Assembly: GCA_021324185.1 (NCBI GenBank)
Contig: JAJPJN010000153.1
Coordinates: 1 to 39,835, forward strand
Reading direction: 5' to 3'
Length of the DNA: 39,835 nucleotides
Source: Terriglobia bacterium
GTDB lineage: Bacteria; Acidobacteriota; Terriglobia; Bryobacterales; Bryobacteraceae
Shown: one piece after another, positions 17,265 through 25,191 of the stretch
How the letters are laid out: each line of letters begins with the position of its first letter
Numbering within the stretch: the first letter of the stretch is position 1
The notes under the pieces: generated by a model
Database searches by the model: none
Told to the model about the DNA's origin: nothing
What the model saw: the letters and a program-made list of their open reading frames with translations, nothing else
Position numbers and translations under genes: made by a program

Positions 17265-18671
17265 TTAGCGTACCGGATACAGCAGCATCGCCGCTTTGGC
17301 AGCAGGCACGGGCTCCGCATTGGCTTTGCGAACGGTGATGGTTCCACGGCCGGTGGTAAGGACCACCTCCGGGCCGTTGCCGATGGTACCTTGCAGGCGG
17401 GCTCCGTGGCCCTGTGTCTCTTCGCGCAACTGATCGCCGAACTCGTTATCGATTTCACCGCGCTCGGTGTAGGCATTCAGTGCAAACCCGGCGCTCTCCG
17501 GCAATGCGACTTCGATATTGCCGGATCGGGTATGGATGGTCATCTTGCCTAACGGCAGATGGGCGGGCCGGAGTTCGATATCGCCTTTGTCGACATCCAT
17601 GCTCACTTCATTCGATACGCCGTTCAGTTCCACATCTGTTGCATGGGTAGTCAGTTGCAGCGGACCCACGATGTTCTGCAGGCTGAGGCTGCCGCGCTCC
17701 AGCCGCACTTCCCCCGGAACCTGCTGGATTTCGAGCTGCGTCCGAATATCAGAAACACGCACGGGCTTAGCTAACTGGCGAAGCGAGACCGTTCCGGTGT
17801 AATCGCCATTGATAGTCACCGGGCCGGTGATGTTTGTCAGCTCGACATCTTCGCCGTGCCCGCGGAGGTCTACCGCGCCTTTTACGTTGACGCAACGGAT
17901 TAGATCGCTGCGGCGCGTCTCCACCTTCGCGCTGCCGCCCAGATCCTCGAAACGCACGCCTGCGTTTTCGCTGCTCACGTCGACATCGCCGCTGATGCCG
18001 GAGATGTCGAAATCGCCATAGGTTCCAGTGGCCTCGACGCTCGCTCCTTTGGGAACGGTGATGTCGAGATACGTAGTGACGGGCGTACGCGCATCCGCTC
18101 TGTCCTGGTTGCACCGAATGATAACGGTAGTTCCCTGCTGGACAACCTCTACCGGCGTTTGATCATTGGCTTTATTTGCGTCGCCATCACCGAAAGCCCG
18201 AATTTCCTTATGACCGCTAACGCTGACCTCGTTTGAATCAGAGCTTGTGATTTTCGCGTCGCCGCGGAAGCGCTCGATGACCAGATGCGGCGCCGGCCCT
18301 ACACTTTTTTGCTGCGGTGTGACAGAGAAGTCGTGCTCCTGGCCAAAGGCCGCGAAGCCGCGCTCAAATCCAACGTTGTGCCACCAGGTTCCGGGGCGCA
18401 TCACCTCGTAGGAGGTCAAGCCGGCAATGCAGATCAGCACGACAATGACCCAGCCTCCGCCGGAAATTCCACTCAGGGGAAGTGGCGAACCCATGGCAAA
18501 GCGGATAATCACTTCAAAAAGCGCCAGTACTCCCCAGGCGATCAACAGGTAAGGCCAATACAGCCGGAACATTTCTCCGATATGAAAGTCGGGCAGCAGC
18601 GAGCGCAACAGGAAGAGCACGCCGATGAGGATCAGCACCAGCGGCCCGACAAGGGAACCTCTCGGCCTCAT
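17265..18671 (-). CDS. LiaI/LiaF-type membrane protein with DUF4097 beta-repeat domain
   Basis: A 468-aa protein from ATG 18671, which overlaps the TGA of the preceding 70-aa gene (ATGA). The frame continues to 18998 but the extra part is antisense-like text overlapping two other genes. Residues 1-60 hold a LiaI-type hairpin (GPLVLILIGVLFLLRSLLP, then a second helix), followed by a third helix (GGWVIVVLICIAGL). From about residue 130 on there are repeating short beta strands rich in Asp, Gly, Val and Thr (GDFDISGISGDVDVSSENAGVRF and similar), the DUF4097 putative adhesin fold. LiaF-like proteins monitor envelope stress in other phyla; that role here is inference. It is the last gene of the overlapping ECF-led series. 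Confidence 0.8.
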   Translation of the reverse strand: MRPRGSLVGPLVLILIGVLFLLRSLLPDFHIGEMFRLYWPYLLIAWGVLALFEVIIRFAMGSPLPLSGISGGGWVIVVLICIAGLTSYEVMRPGTWWHNVGFERGFAAFGQEHDFSVTPQQKSVGPAPHLVIERFRGDAKITSSDSNEVSVSGHKEIRAFGDGDANKANDQTPVEVVQQGTTVIIRCNQDRADARTPVTTYLDITVPKGASVEATGTYGDFDISGISGDVDVSSENAGVRFEDLGGSAKVETRRSDLIRCVNVKGAVDLRGHGEDVELTNITGPVTINGDYTGTVSLRQLAKPVRVSDIRTQLEIQQVPGEVRLERGSLSLQNIVGPLQLTTHATDVELNGVSNEVSMDVDKGDIELRPAHLPLGKMTIHTRSGNIEVALPESAGFALNAYTERGEIDNEFGDQLREETQGHGARLQGTIGNGPEVVLTTGRGTITVRKANAEPVPAAKAAMLLYPVR

Positions 18672-18880
18672 ACGTAAGGTCCTCCGGGCGGCGAAACGCG
18701 CGGGGGTCTCGCGGCCAGGCGTTCGAAAAGCTTCAATAGGCCGAGGACTATGAGAAGCAGCGGCCAGGTCCGCCAGAATGAGAGCACGCCCGCCTGGTGG
18801 ACGGCAAACAAGGCGCCCAGGGTGATCAGCAAAATCGGCGCGCGAATCGCCTGAACAAACAATGCGAGTCTGGTGTTCAC
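18668..18880 (-). CDS. Small LiaI/LiaF-like membrane protein
   Basis: A 70-aa protein consisting of almost nothing but a LiaI-type transmembrane hairpin: IRAPILLITLGALFAVH, a short polar turn with a Trp (FWRTWP), then LLLIVLGLLKLFERL and a proline-rich tail. The pattern matches the C-terminal part of the preceding gene product and the N-terminal part of the following one. ATG 18880 is two bases past the stop of the upstream gene and its TGA overlaps the next ATG. Size and packing indicate a real gene. It probably forms a membrane complex with its neighbours. Confidence 0.78.
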   Translation of the reverse strand: MNTRLALFVQAIRAPILLITLGALFAVHQAGVLSFWRTWPLLLIVLGLLKLFERLAARPPRVSPPGGPYV

Positions 18881-18882
18881 GG

Positions 18883-19620
18883 CTAGCTCCTGACGGCCGG
18901 ATCGGCTGGATTGTTAGCTGGCGGCGTGCTGGCGTACTCCTGATCGCGGGTGCGGGCGCGAAGCCCGGCGACTCTGCCATAGAGCATGTAAACGCCAACG
19001 ACGATCAGCAGCACCGGCCAGAAGCGGCCGATTTCGCGGAACTGGATCAGGTTCAAGGTATCCAGCAAGAACAACACGCCAATGGCTATCAGGACGATGG
19101 GCCCGATGGGCGCCCGGTTGGCGTAACGGCTACTACCGGTGAGACTCGACCACTCATCTACCGGCACACCCAACTGCCGTTTCTTCGCGGTATGGTATGC
19201 CTCAAACGGCATGTAAAAAATAAATCCCACCAAGGTCATCGCCAGAAACGGCTCGCTCGCGGTTCCATCGGTGCTGCTAATCAGGCTAATTAGCAGGCCG
19301 AAGATGATGGCGTGCACTAAGCCCTTCAGATACTGGCCGTTGTAGATGGCGCCGACGCCGGGAATCCAGCCAAGCAGGAAAGCCGCCACGGGGGAAGTAT
19401 CAACCGGCGGGAGTGCCGTTGGGGGCGGCGGCTGAACGTATGGATTGGCTCCCGAAGCCGCCGCGCCGGAGCCAGGTTGGGCCGTGTATACGGGAACAGG
19501 AACATGGTCCTGACAGTAGATGACGCCCTCCACAGTACGCTGGCACAGCGGGCAAAGCGCCCGGCCGCAGGAGCGGCAATAGGCTGTCGCAGGTGTTTCC
19601 GGATGTAAGTAGCAGTTCAT
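18883..19620 (-). CDS. B-box zinc finger / LiaI-like membrane protein
   Basis: A 245-aa protein with an N-terminal B-box-type zinc finger (C3, H6, C15, C18, C23, C26, C35, H38 in the first 40 residues). A proline-rich linker (about 45-75) leads to a membrane part beginning VAAFLLGWIPGVGAIYNGQY, with further hydrophobic segments near AIIFGLLISLI and FLAMTLVGFIFYM. A C-terminal LiaI-type hairpin (IGPIVLIAIGVLFLLDTL, then WPVLLIVVGVYMLYG) follows. The combination occurs in Acidobacteria next to ECF/zf-HC2 genes. The exact function is unknown; a membrane sensor or scaffold of the same stress regulon is plausible. The start overlaps the stop of the anti-sigma gene (ATGA). Confidence 0.78.
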   Translation of the reverse strand: MNCYLHPETPATAYCRSCGRALCPLCQRTVEGVIYCQDHVPVPVYTAQPGSGAAASGANPYVQPPPPTALPPVDTSPVAAFLLGWIPGVGAIYNGQYLKGLVHAIIFGLLISLISSTDGTASEPFLAMTLVGFIFYMPFEAYHTAKKRQLGVPVDEWSSLTGSSRYANRAPIGPIVLIAIGVLFLLDTLNLIQFREIGRFWPVLLIVVGVYMLYGRVAGLRARTRDQEYASTPPANNPADPAVRS

Positions 19621-20243
19621 TTTCTGTCCCCTCGTTCAGGCGGATTTGCGCCCGTATCGTTGTTCTTATTTCCCTTTTCGGGCTCAGCAGTTTTGTCCTG
19701 GCCTTGCTGTAAGGCCGCTTGTTGTTCTTGCAAAGCTTTCAACCTGGTTTCGATTTCGTAGACCCAGCGCAAATTCTCGTAGTACTTCACCGCGCGATCT
19801 TTCACACGGAAGGCCCTGTCCTCGACGTCGCCCCAGATACGGACCGGGTTGAAGTCGGCGGCCTGCAGATGCTGCACATGCACGCCGGTGCAGCGCTCTA
19901 ACATCGCGAAGGACAAAATCGTCATGGCCATGCCCATCGCTAATCGCGGCTGCAGAACGGGCTGCAACCACTTCGAAGTCAAACGGTTCCATAAGCTCTG
20001 GCGCTCGAACGGCATGCGAACACGCCCGATGGGCGCGCCATAGGCGATGCGGGTGATCAATTCCTGCGGCGGAATTACATCTTCGGCCCGCCGCAAAAAA
20101 CTAACTGCCGCGGAGGCGTCGTCGAGCAATGCACGGCAGCTCGTACAGCCAGAGGTGTGGCGTTCCAGCGCGGCGCGCTCATCCTGAGAGAGCGTGCCGT
20201 CCAGATAATCGGCCAGTAAAACTTCCGCCTCGCCGCAATTCAT
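19617..20243 (-). CDS. zf-HC2 anti-sigma factor
   Basis: A 208-aa single-pass membrane protein. The N-terminal zinc-binding anti-sigma domain has C3, H29, C33 and C36 (ERHTSGCTSC), the ZAS pattern that binds a cognate ECF sigma factor. A hydrophobic stretch near residues 100-116 (LAMGMAMTILSFAML) is the likely membrane anchor. The C-terminal, presumably extracytoplasmic half is helical and coiled-coil-like with a Gln-rich end (RLKALQEQQAALQQGQD). The gene starts three bases after the sigma-factor stop, the classic arrangement for a sigma/anti-sigma pair. Confidence 0.88.
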   Translation of the reverse strand: MNCGEAEVLLADYLDGTLSQDERAALERHTSGCTSCRALLDDASAAVSFLRRAEDVIPPQELITRIAYGAPIGRVRMPFERQSLWNRLTSKWLQPVLQPRLAMGMAMTILSFAMLERCTGVHVQHLQAADFNPVRIWGDVEDRAFRVKDRAVKYYENLRWVYEIETRLKALQEQQAALQQGQDKTAEPEKGNKNNDTGANPPERGDRK

Positions 20244-20246
20244 TTG

Positions 20247-20924
20247 CTACACCGTCACCTTTTTTCGCCTCAACACGCGCGCCAACTCAGCACGTCCTCT
20301 ATTCAACCGCGATTTCACCGTGCCCTCTGGAACATTCAAGACGTGCGCAATTTCGCGATATTCCATCTCCTGCAGGTCCCGCAGAATGACGGCCTCGCGC
20401 AACTCGGGCGAGAGCTTCTGCAGTGCTTCCTGCAGCAGTTCCCCGGCTTCGCGCCCGGCCAGCAGGCCATCGGTCCTTGAAAACTGCGCCCTTCTTTCTT
20501 CGAGAACCGGCAATTTATCTTCGATCGCGTCTGTTACCCGTTCATATTTGGTGCGGCGGTAATGATCGACCAGCAGGTTACGCGTCAACCGGGTCAACCA
20601 AACGGCAAAAGAACCTTCGCCCGCCCGAAAACTGGCAAGAGTCTTAAAGACGCGCAGAAAGACATCCTGCGTGAGGTCCTGCGCCTCATTTTCGCTGCCG
20701 GTAAAGCGGTAACAAAGCGCATACACACGTTTGGTATGTGCTTTGATCAGCTCGTCCCAGGCGCCCTGCTCGCCGGCAAGGCACCGCTCCACCAGATTTG
20801 TGTCTGCGTCCAACCGTTGTGCAGCTCCCCAAGCGGCCCAATCGACCCGGGTAGTACCTGCCGGCTTTGAGCTTAACGAATCCCGAGGCCCGAATGAAAC
20901 GGCTGCAACGGCTGCGGCTGACAT
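20247..20924 (-). CDS. ECF-subfamily RNA polymerase sigma factor
   Basis: A 225-aa sigma-70 family protein with only regions 2 and 4. Region 2 shows CYRFTGSENEAQDLTQDVFLRVFKTL and VWLTRLTRNLLVDHYRR; region 4 shows LQEMEYREIAHVLNVPEGTV followed by KSRLNRGRAEL, the DNA-binding helix-turn-helix. About 35 extra residues at the N-terminus are Ala/Ser-rich. GAGGG sits a few bases before the ATG at 20924. It heads a minus-strand operon with the anti-sigma gene and three membrane-protein genes, so it most likely responds to envelope conditions and may activate its own promoter. Confidence 0.92.
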   Translation of the reverse strand: MSAAAVAAVSFGPRDSLSSKPAGTTRVDWAAWGAAQRLDADTNLVERCLAGEQGAWDELIKAHTKRVYALCYRFTGSENEAQDLTQDVFLRVFKTLASFRAGEGSFAVWLTRLTRNLLVDHYRRTKYERVTDAIEDKLPVLEERRAQFSRTDGLLAGREAGELLQEALQKLSPELREAVILRDLQEMEYREIAHVLNVPEGTVKSRLNRGRAELARVLRRKKVTV

Positions 20925-20934
20925 CTCACCCTCA

Positions 20935-20961
20935 TAAACGAAATCCGGGGGTCGAAAGTTC
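20935..20961 (-). promoter_or_regulatory. Possible ECF-type autoregulated promoter
   Basis: On the minus strand GAACTT (20961-20956) is separated by 15 bases from CGTTTA (20940-20935), close to the GAAC...CGT layout used by many ECF sigma factors. A start from here would fall within a few bases of the ATG at 20924, leaving the GAGGG at the edge of the transcript, which weakens the case. Confidence 0.25.
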
Positions 20962-21002
20962 GGTCCGCGATTAGCTATCAGCTATAAGCCGTCTGCTTCC
21001 AG

Positions 21003-21506
21003 CTAAGCCGGCCAGATGTCCGTCAGCGGCAGCACGAAATGGGCCGCCCGCAGGACGCCGTCCTTTACCTGGTGGACCCCGTCCTCGTCAGCGACCCAGG
21101 CCAGCCGGTCGCTTGGTTCCAGAATCCAGCAGGTGGGTACGCCGATCTGGAGATAGTCCTGGATGCGGCGCATAATGGCCCTCATCGTGTCGTCTTTGGA
21201 CAGAATTTCGATGCAGAGCAGGGGCGCCTGACGAACGATCGGGTCCCACGGCGCATCGGCGGTCAGGACCATCAGATCGGGAATCCGGAACCGGGTCGGG
21301 GTAATTTGCAGCCGGCACTCCGTAAGAGGCCGGATATTCAACTCCTGGACCCGCAACATTAGCCACGACACGAGTTTTGCCTGTACCCAGGCATGTATCT
21401 GTTCGCCCATGTTGCGCTCGATCAGTTCGCCGTCGATGTAGTCGCAATCCGGCCGGTACGTGGTTGCGAGATATTCTTGGAGTGAAACCTGCGTTCCAGC
21501 CGCCAT
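21003..21506 (-). CDS. Uma2 family protein (DUF820, putative PD-(D/E)XK endonuclease)
   Basis: A 167-aa protein of the Uma2/DUF820 family. YIDGELIERNMGEQIHAWVQ at the front, RIPDLMVL in the middle (the Asp of the predicted nuclease core) and LCIEILSKDD (Glu of the core) define the PD-(D/E)XK-like fold. The later PTCWILEPSDRLAW is typical too. Uma2 proteins are common in cyanobacteria and Acidobacteria, often in many copies, and their biological role is unknown. It stands alone between the ECF operon and divergent nrdR. Confidence 0.88.
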   Translation of the reverse strand: MAAGTQVSLQEYLATTYRPDCDYIDGELIERNMGEQIHAWVQAKLVSWLMLRVQELNIRPLTECRLQITPTRFRIPDLMVLTADAPWDPIVRQAPLLCIEILSKDDTMRAIMRRIQDYLQIGVPTCWILEPSDRLAWVADEDGVHQVKDGVLRAAHFVLPLTDIWPA

Positions 21507-21568
21507 GAGTCAATTTTAGCCTTAGGTGAAAGCTTGAGCGCTGCACGGCTGAGAAGCGGGGGAACCGT

Positions 21569-22030
21569 ATGACCTGCCCGTTTTGCGGCCATAAAGAAGA
21601 CAAGGTAATAGATTCACGTGAGGGAAAAGAAGGCGATTCCATCCGGCGGAGGCGCCAATGTCTCGCTTGTGAGCGCCGGTTCACGACCTACGAACGATGC
21701 GACGAAGTCCCTTACATGGTCATCAAAAAAGATGGTCGCCGCGAGAAGTTTGACCGTCAGAAGGTGCTGAACGGGCTCATTCGGGCTTGCGAGAAGCGCC
21801 CCGTGAGCATGGGAAAACTGGCTGAGCTGGTAGACGACGTAGAATCGGCCCTTTTGGAGAGTCCGGAACGCGAAATCCCTACCACTGCAATAGGCGAGCG
21901 GCTGATGGAGCGCCTGCGCACGCTCGACAAGATCGCATACGTCCGCTTTGCTTCCGTTTACCGGGATTTTCAAGATATTGAAGAATTCCTGAGCGAACTG
22001 AAAAACGTTATGCGGCAGAGGAAAGTCTAA
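21569..22030 (+). CDS. nrdR: Transcriptional repressor NrdR
   Basis: A 153-aa repressor of ribonucleotide reductase genes that senses ATP/dATP. A zinc ribbon is formed by C3, C6, C31 and C34 (TCPFCGHKEDKVIDSR, QCLACERRFTTYER), followed by an ATP-cone domain (about residues 49-139, IKKDGRREKFDRQKVLNGL). Length and both domains match the family exactly. No nrd gene lies in the window. rpoD follows in the same direction after a 438-bp gap with its own promoter. Confidence 0.96.
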   Translation: MTCPFCGHKEDKVIDSREGKEGDSIRRRRQCLACERRFTTYERCDEVPYMVIKKDGRREKFDRQKVLNGLIRACEKRPVSMGKLAELVDDVESALLESPEREIPTTAIGERLMERLRTLDKIAYVRFASVYRDFQDIEEFLSELKNVMRQRKV

Positions 22031-22151
22031 CGGTGGGAGGACTGACGGTAAAATTTTCCGCCACCGGGCCAGGTGGCAGCGCAGGGTGGGGGCGAGTACA
22101 GTTAACTTTTGTGTAACCAATCACTTTCCGGTACATCTGCTTAATTAGGTG
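22031..22151 (+). promoter_or_regulatory. Alternative hairpins after nrdR and upstream GTTAAC box
   Basis: Just after the nrdR stop, CGGTGG (22031-22036) can pair with CCACCG (22061-22066), while CCACC (22061-22065) can instead pair with GGTGG (22072-22076). No T-run follows either, so this is not a standard terminator. A GTTAAC palindrome at 22101-22106 is the first of three around the rpoD promoter. No gene is seen here. Confidence 0.35.
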
Positions 22152-22180
22152 TTAACTTCCAGCCAGAAACCGGGTATAAT
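22152..22180 (+). promoter_or_regulatory. Housekeeping promoter upstream of rpoD
   Basis: A perfect -10 TATAAT (22175-22180) is preceded after 17 bases by TTAACT (22152-22157), four of six matches to the -35 consensus. Transcription from here would begin near 22187 and give a leader of about 280 bases before rpoD. GTTAAC palindromes at 22151-22156 and 22203-22208 overlap the -35 and the start of the leader. Confidence 0.7.
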
Positions 22181-22186
22181 TGGTGC

Positions 22187-22468
22187 GCGCAATAGTTACA
22201 GGGTTAACTCTTATCTCGGGCTCCGCGACCGATCCGGTGAAAAAATATCCCAAAAGAGCTAGAAAAGCCCGTAGAGGCATATTCCAGGTGGGATTTCCAG
22301 GGTCTGTTCCCTTCCCCGGCGAGCCAGTTAAAGCGGTTCTGCGCAAAAGGCATGTATTGCCCGTGGTGGGTTGTGAGGGGACGATAAGCGCGTTAGGACC
22401 TGGCTGCCGCGCTGGTCACGGTGCTCAGTTCGCCAGGTGAAGGGGCGCAGGTGAGGTGATTAAGTAAG
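22187..22468 (+). other. Long rpoD 5' leader, possibly structured
   Basis: About 280 bases without a supported gene lie between the promoter and the rpoD GTG. An 86-codon frame spans it but has no ribosome-binding site and no motif. Near the end, ACCTGGC (22398-22404) pairs perfectly with GCCAGGT (22432-22438), enclosing a GC-rich inner stem, just before the GAGG (22453-22456) upstream of rpoD. A regulatory leader or a small RNA gene is possible; I recognise no known RNA family. Confidence 0.4.
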
Positions 22469-24004
22469 GTGGATCAATTCGAGGATCAATTTCTAAGCGA
22501 GGGTAACGAGCCTTTAGCAATCCCGTTCGATGAAGATACCAACTTCTTTCATCCGGAAGAAGTTCAGGACGAAGATTTTCATGGCGCCCAACAGGTCGAA
22601 GAGTCAATTTATACCGACGACCCGGTACGCGTGTACCTGCGCGAGATGGGTTCGGTGCCGCTGCTTACCCGCGAAGGCGAAGTCAACCTGGCGCGGAAAA
22701 TGGAGCGCGGCAAGCTGCGGATGCAGAAGGCAATCAGCCGTTCTCCACTCATTCAGAGCATTGTTAGCGAATTTGCCGAACTGGTCCGTAAAGGCGCCGA
22801 GGACGTCGATAGCTACGTAGATTTTCCGCCCTCGGACATCGAAGAGGGAAGCGCGGCCGACATCAAGCGCCGCAACGAGATCAGCGAGTTGTTTGGGGCT
22901 TATTTAGCCGCTTACAAAAAGCTGCAGCAGACGATTGATAAGCATGCAACCGTGCCCCCCGCAAACAAAAAGCTGCGGAAGAAATGGGCCGGAAAAATTG
23001 CGCGCGCCAAAGTAGAGTTGTCGCGAGCGCTGCGAGCCATTCCGTTCAACCTGGCTCGTTGGAAGGAATTCGTCCGGGCTGTCGAGAAGACAGCCGACGA
23101 AATGTCGCTTCTCGAGGTCGAGATTCGCAAACTGGAGACGCGCAACTCTGCTTCTGCCCAACTGCGGGTCAAAGAACTTAAGCGCGATCTGAAGAAAAAA
23201 GAGAGCGAGGCGGGCGCTTCGCTGCCCGACCTGCGCCACAGCCTGTCGGTTATCCGGCACGGCGAAGTGGAAGCTGAACGAGCCAAGAAGGATCTGGTTG
23301 AGGCCAATCTTCGGCTGGTGGTTTCGGTCGCCAAGAAGTATGTCAACCGCGGCCTGCACCTTTTGGATCTGATCCAGGAGGGCAATATCGGGCTTATGCG
23401 CGCTGCCGATAAATTTGAGTACCGGCGCGGCTACAAATTTTCGACCTACGCCACATGGTGGATTCGACAGGCGATCACGCGTGCAATTGCCGATCAATCC
23501 AGGACGATTCGCATTCCTGTTCATATGAACGAGAGTATGAACAAGTTTCTGCGTGCGACGCGCGAGCTCGAAAAAGAGCTGGGCCGCGTTCCGACCAATG
23601 AAGAGATCAGCCGGCGCATGGATATTCCGGTTGAAAAGGTCCAGAAGCTGAAGACGATTTCGCGTGACCCGGTTTCACTCGAGACGCCAGTGGGCCGCGA
23701 CGGCGAATCTGCGCTGGGCGATCTGATCGAGGACCGCTGGGTGGGCTCGCCCGTGGATGCTGTCATCGATTCGAACGTCCGTGACGAGACTGCGAACATT
23801 CTGAAGACTCTTTCGCCTAAGGAAGAGAAGGTGATTCGTCTGCGGTTCGGCATCGGCTGCGAACGCGAGCACACGCTCGAGGAGATCGGACAAGAGTTCG
23901 ATGTGACGCGAGAGCGTATTCGTCAAATCGAAGCCAAAGCATTGCGGCAGCTACGATCACCCGAACGCGCGCGGCACCTGCGGGCTTTACTGGCAGCACG
24001 TTAG
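22469..24004 (+). CDS. rpoD: Primary RNA polymerase sigma factor (sigma-70)
   Basis: A 511-aa housekeeping sigma factor from GTG 22469. Region 1.2 ([18 protein letters not shown]), a charged non-conserved region (about residues 95-270), region 2 ([59 protein letters not shown]), region 3 ([19 protein letters not shown]) and region 4 ([17 protein letters not shown], then the helix-turn-helix [20 protein letters not shown]) are all complete. It lacks the acidic region 1.1 of the E. coli protein, having only a short acidic N-terminus. It is transcribed alone from the promoter at 22152; the usual dnaG partner is absent upstream. Confidence 0.97.
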   Translation: MDQFEDQFLSEGNEPLAIPFDEDTNFFHPEEVQDEDFHGAQQVEESIYTDDPVRVYLREMGSVPLLTREGEVNLARKMERGKLRMQKAISRSPLIQSIVSEFAELVRKGAEDVDSYVDFPPSDIEEGSAADIKRRNEISELFGAYLAAYKKLQQTIDKHATVPPANKKLRKKWAGKIARAKVELSRALRAIPFNLARWKEFVRAVEKTADEMSLLEVEIRKLETRNSASAQLRVKELKRDLKKKESEAGASLPDLRHSLSVIRHGEVEAERAKKDLVEANLRLVVSVAKKYVNRGLHLLDLIQEGNIGLMRAADKFEYRRGYKFSTYATWWIRQAITRAIADQSRTIRIPVHMNESMNKFLRATRELEKELGRVPTNEEISRRMDIPVEKVQKLKTISRDPVSLETPVGRDGESALGDLIEDRWVGSPVDAVIDSNVRDETANILKTLSPKEEKVIRLRFGIGCEREHTLEEIGQEFDVTRERIRQIEAKALRQLRSPERARHLRALLAAR

Positions 24005-24022
24005 CCACCGGCCGGCGACCAT

Positions 24023-24598
24023 TCAATAACGCTGCGCAACGATCTCGGCGACCGGCCGGCGATGCGCCGGATCACGGGACGGGCCTTCGTAATAATGCAG
24101 AATCTTCCATCCTTCAAACGTGCGACGTAGTTCGCCGGGCGCCGCGCGTTTGTAGTCCGTTGGTTCACCTTTCTCTGGTGTGTGCACGATTGCCAGCACC
24201 ATGCCATCCGGCTTGAGCGCAGGTTCCACTTTCGCGAACAGGCTGCGCTGCAAATAATAGGCGATTACGATCAGATCGAACGAATGCAGCGGCAGCGCGA
24301 AATCGGGCGCGGTCAGGTCCGCGACTTCCGTACCAATGACAAGGCCGCGTTCCTTTGCCCGCCTTTTCAGAATCTCAATCGCGGCTGGAGATCCATCCAC
24401 GGCTGTCACGGTCCATCCCAGCCCGGCTAAAAACAAGGCATTCCTTCCGGCTCCGCAGGCGAGGTCAATAGCGGTTCCGGGGCTCAGGTTAGCGGCGGTT
24501 TCAACCAACAGGCGCGTGGGCGCGTCTTCCGAACCGCGCTCGCCCGAGCGGTACATCTGCTCCCAACCGGCAATATCCATCTCCTGATCATGAGCCAT
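24023..24598 (-). CDS. Class I SAM-dependent methyltransferase
   Basis: A 191-aa protein from ATG 24598. The SAM-binding motif I is TAIDLACGAGRNALFLA, with acidic motif II VTAVDGSPAAIEIL and post-motif ADLTAPDFALP. The layout resembles TehB-like and other small Methyltransf_25 enzymes. The substrate is unknown. The frame extends to 24670, but those residues are not family-like and would cover the upstream control region of the divergent cassette. It converges with rpoD (18-base gap). Confidence 0.85.
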   Translation of the reverse strand: MAHDQEMDIAGWEQMYRSGERGSEDAPTRLLVETAANLSPGTAIDLACGAGRNALFLAGLGWTVTAVDGSPAAIEILKRRAKERGLVIGTEVADLTAPDFALPLHSFDLIVIAYYLQRSLFAKVEPALKPDGMVLAIVHTPEKGEPTDYKRAAPGELRRTFEGWKILHYYEGPSRDPAHRRPVAEIVAQRY

Positions 24599-24756
24599 CG
24601 GCAAACAGGTGATGTTGCAATCCAATGGGGTTGAAGATTCGTGACGTAAAATAACCCAAGCACATGCCATTGGTTCTGGGCGATGTCAGCCTCTGCCGCG
24701 GGGAGGAGTGCGCAAACAAGGACAGCGGGTTCGATTGTTCTCAACTGGACGGCAGA

Positions 24757-25191
24757 ATGAGGGCGGACTGGCTGCTGCGGTCGATCAGCCGGGACCCGGT
24801 ATTCATGTCGCGGCTCAGAGCTTTTCTTTTGCGTGAAGGATTCGGAATGGGAGCGCACCTCAGCGACGCGGCTGTTGCCAATTTCATCGATTTTCAGCTT
24901 AGATCGGGACGTTTGCGCTTTTGCCGAAGAGCGACCGAAAGAACGTCCGCACCGGCTGGAGATCCGGCGCCCACTTCCGGCGCAAGTGCAGCGACTGTAA
25001 AAACAGAAAAGCCGTTTCCGCTGGCTGCCCGATCCCGCACGGAACCGCAGTCGTCCGGGCCCGCGGCAGGCGATTTATCCTTGTTTCCCGCAGACGTTAA
25101 GCTCAGCGCTCTCGCGGACATGTTAAAGGAGGCCAGCATCCAGGGCGTCCCGTTCTGCGAAGAGTGTTTGGCGAAGCAATCCCGCGCATGA
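24757..25191 (+). CDS. T6SS cargo-cassette accessory protein with C-terminal CEEC motif
   Basis: A 144-aa protein from ATG 24757; an in-frame ATG at 24664 would add 31 residues without recognisable features. A helical N-terminal part (LLRSISRDPVFMSRLRAFLL, then LSDAAVANFIDFQLRSGRLR) is followed by a low-complexity Ala/Pro/Ser/Thr linker and a C-terminus with ADMLKEASIQGVPFCEEC, ending eight residues later. The pairing of a short SGRLRFCR-type helix region with a terminal PFCEEC is, to my recollection, seen in proteins encoded beside DUF4123 genes in type VI effector islands; I cannot verify it here. The stop overlaps the DUF4123 start (ATGA at 25188), which supports shared function. No enzymatic residues are evident. 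Confidence 0.65.
   Translation: MRADWLLRSISRDPVFMSRLRAFLLREGFGMGAHLSDAAVANFIDFQLRSGRLRFCRRATERTSAPAGDPAPTSGASAATVKTEKPFPLAARSRTEPQSSGPAAGDLSLFPADVKLSALADMLKEASIQGVPFCEECLAKQSRA

Noticed and set aside
18672-18998. N-terminal extension of the DUF4097 gene
   Set aside because: It overlaps two well-supported genes in other frames and reads as low-complexity Arg/Pro text.
22200-22380. 6S RNA or RNase P RNA in the rpoD leader
   Set aside because: Only one short resemblance; the long closing stem or conserved core of either RNA could not be found by eye.
22180-22440. 86-codon frame in the rpoD leader
   Set aside because: It starts inside the -10 region, so it could not be translated from that promoter, and the composition looks non-coding.
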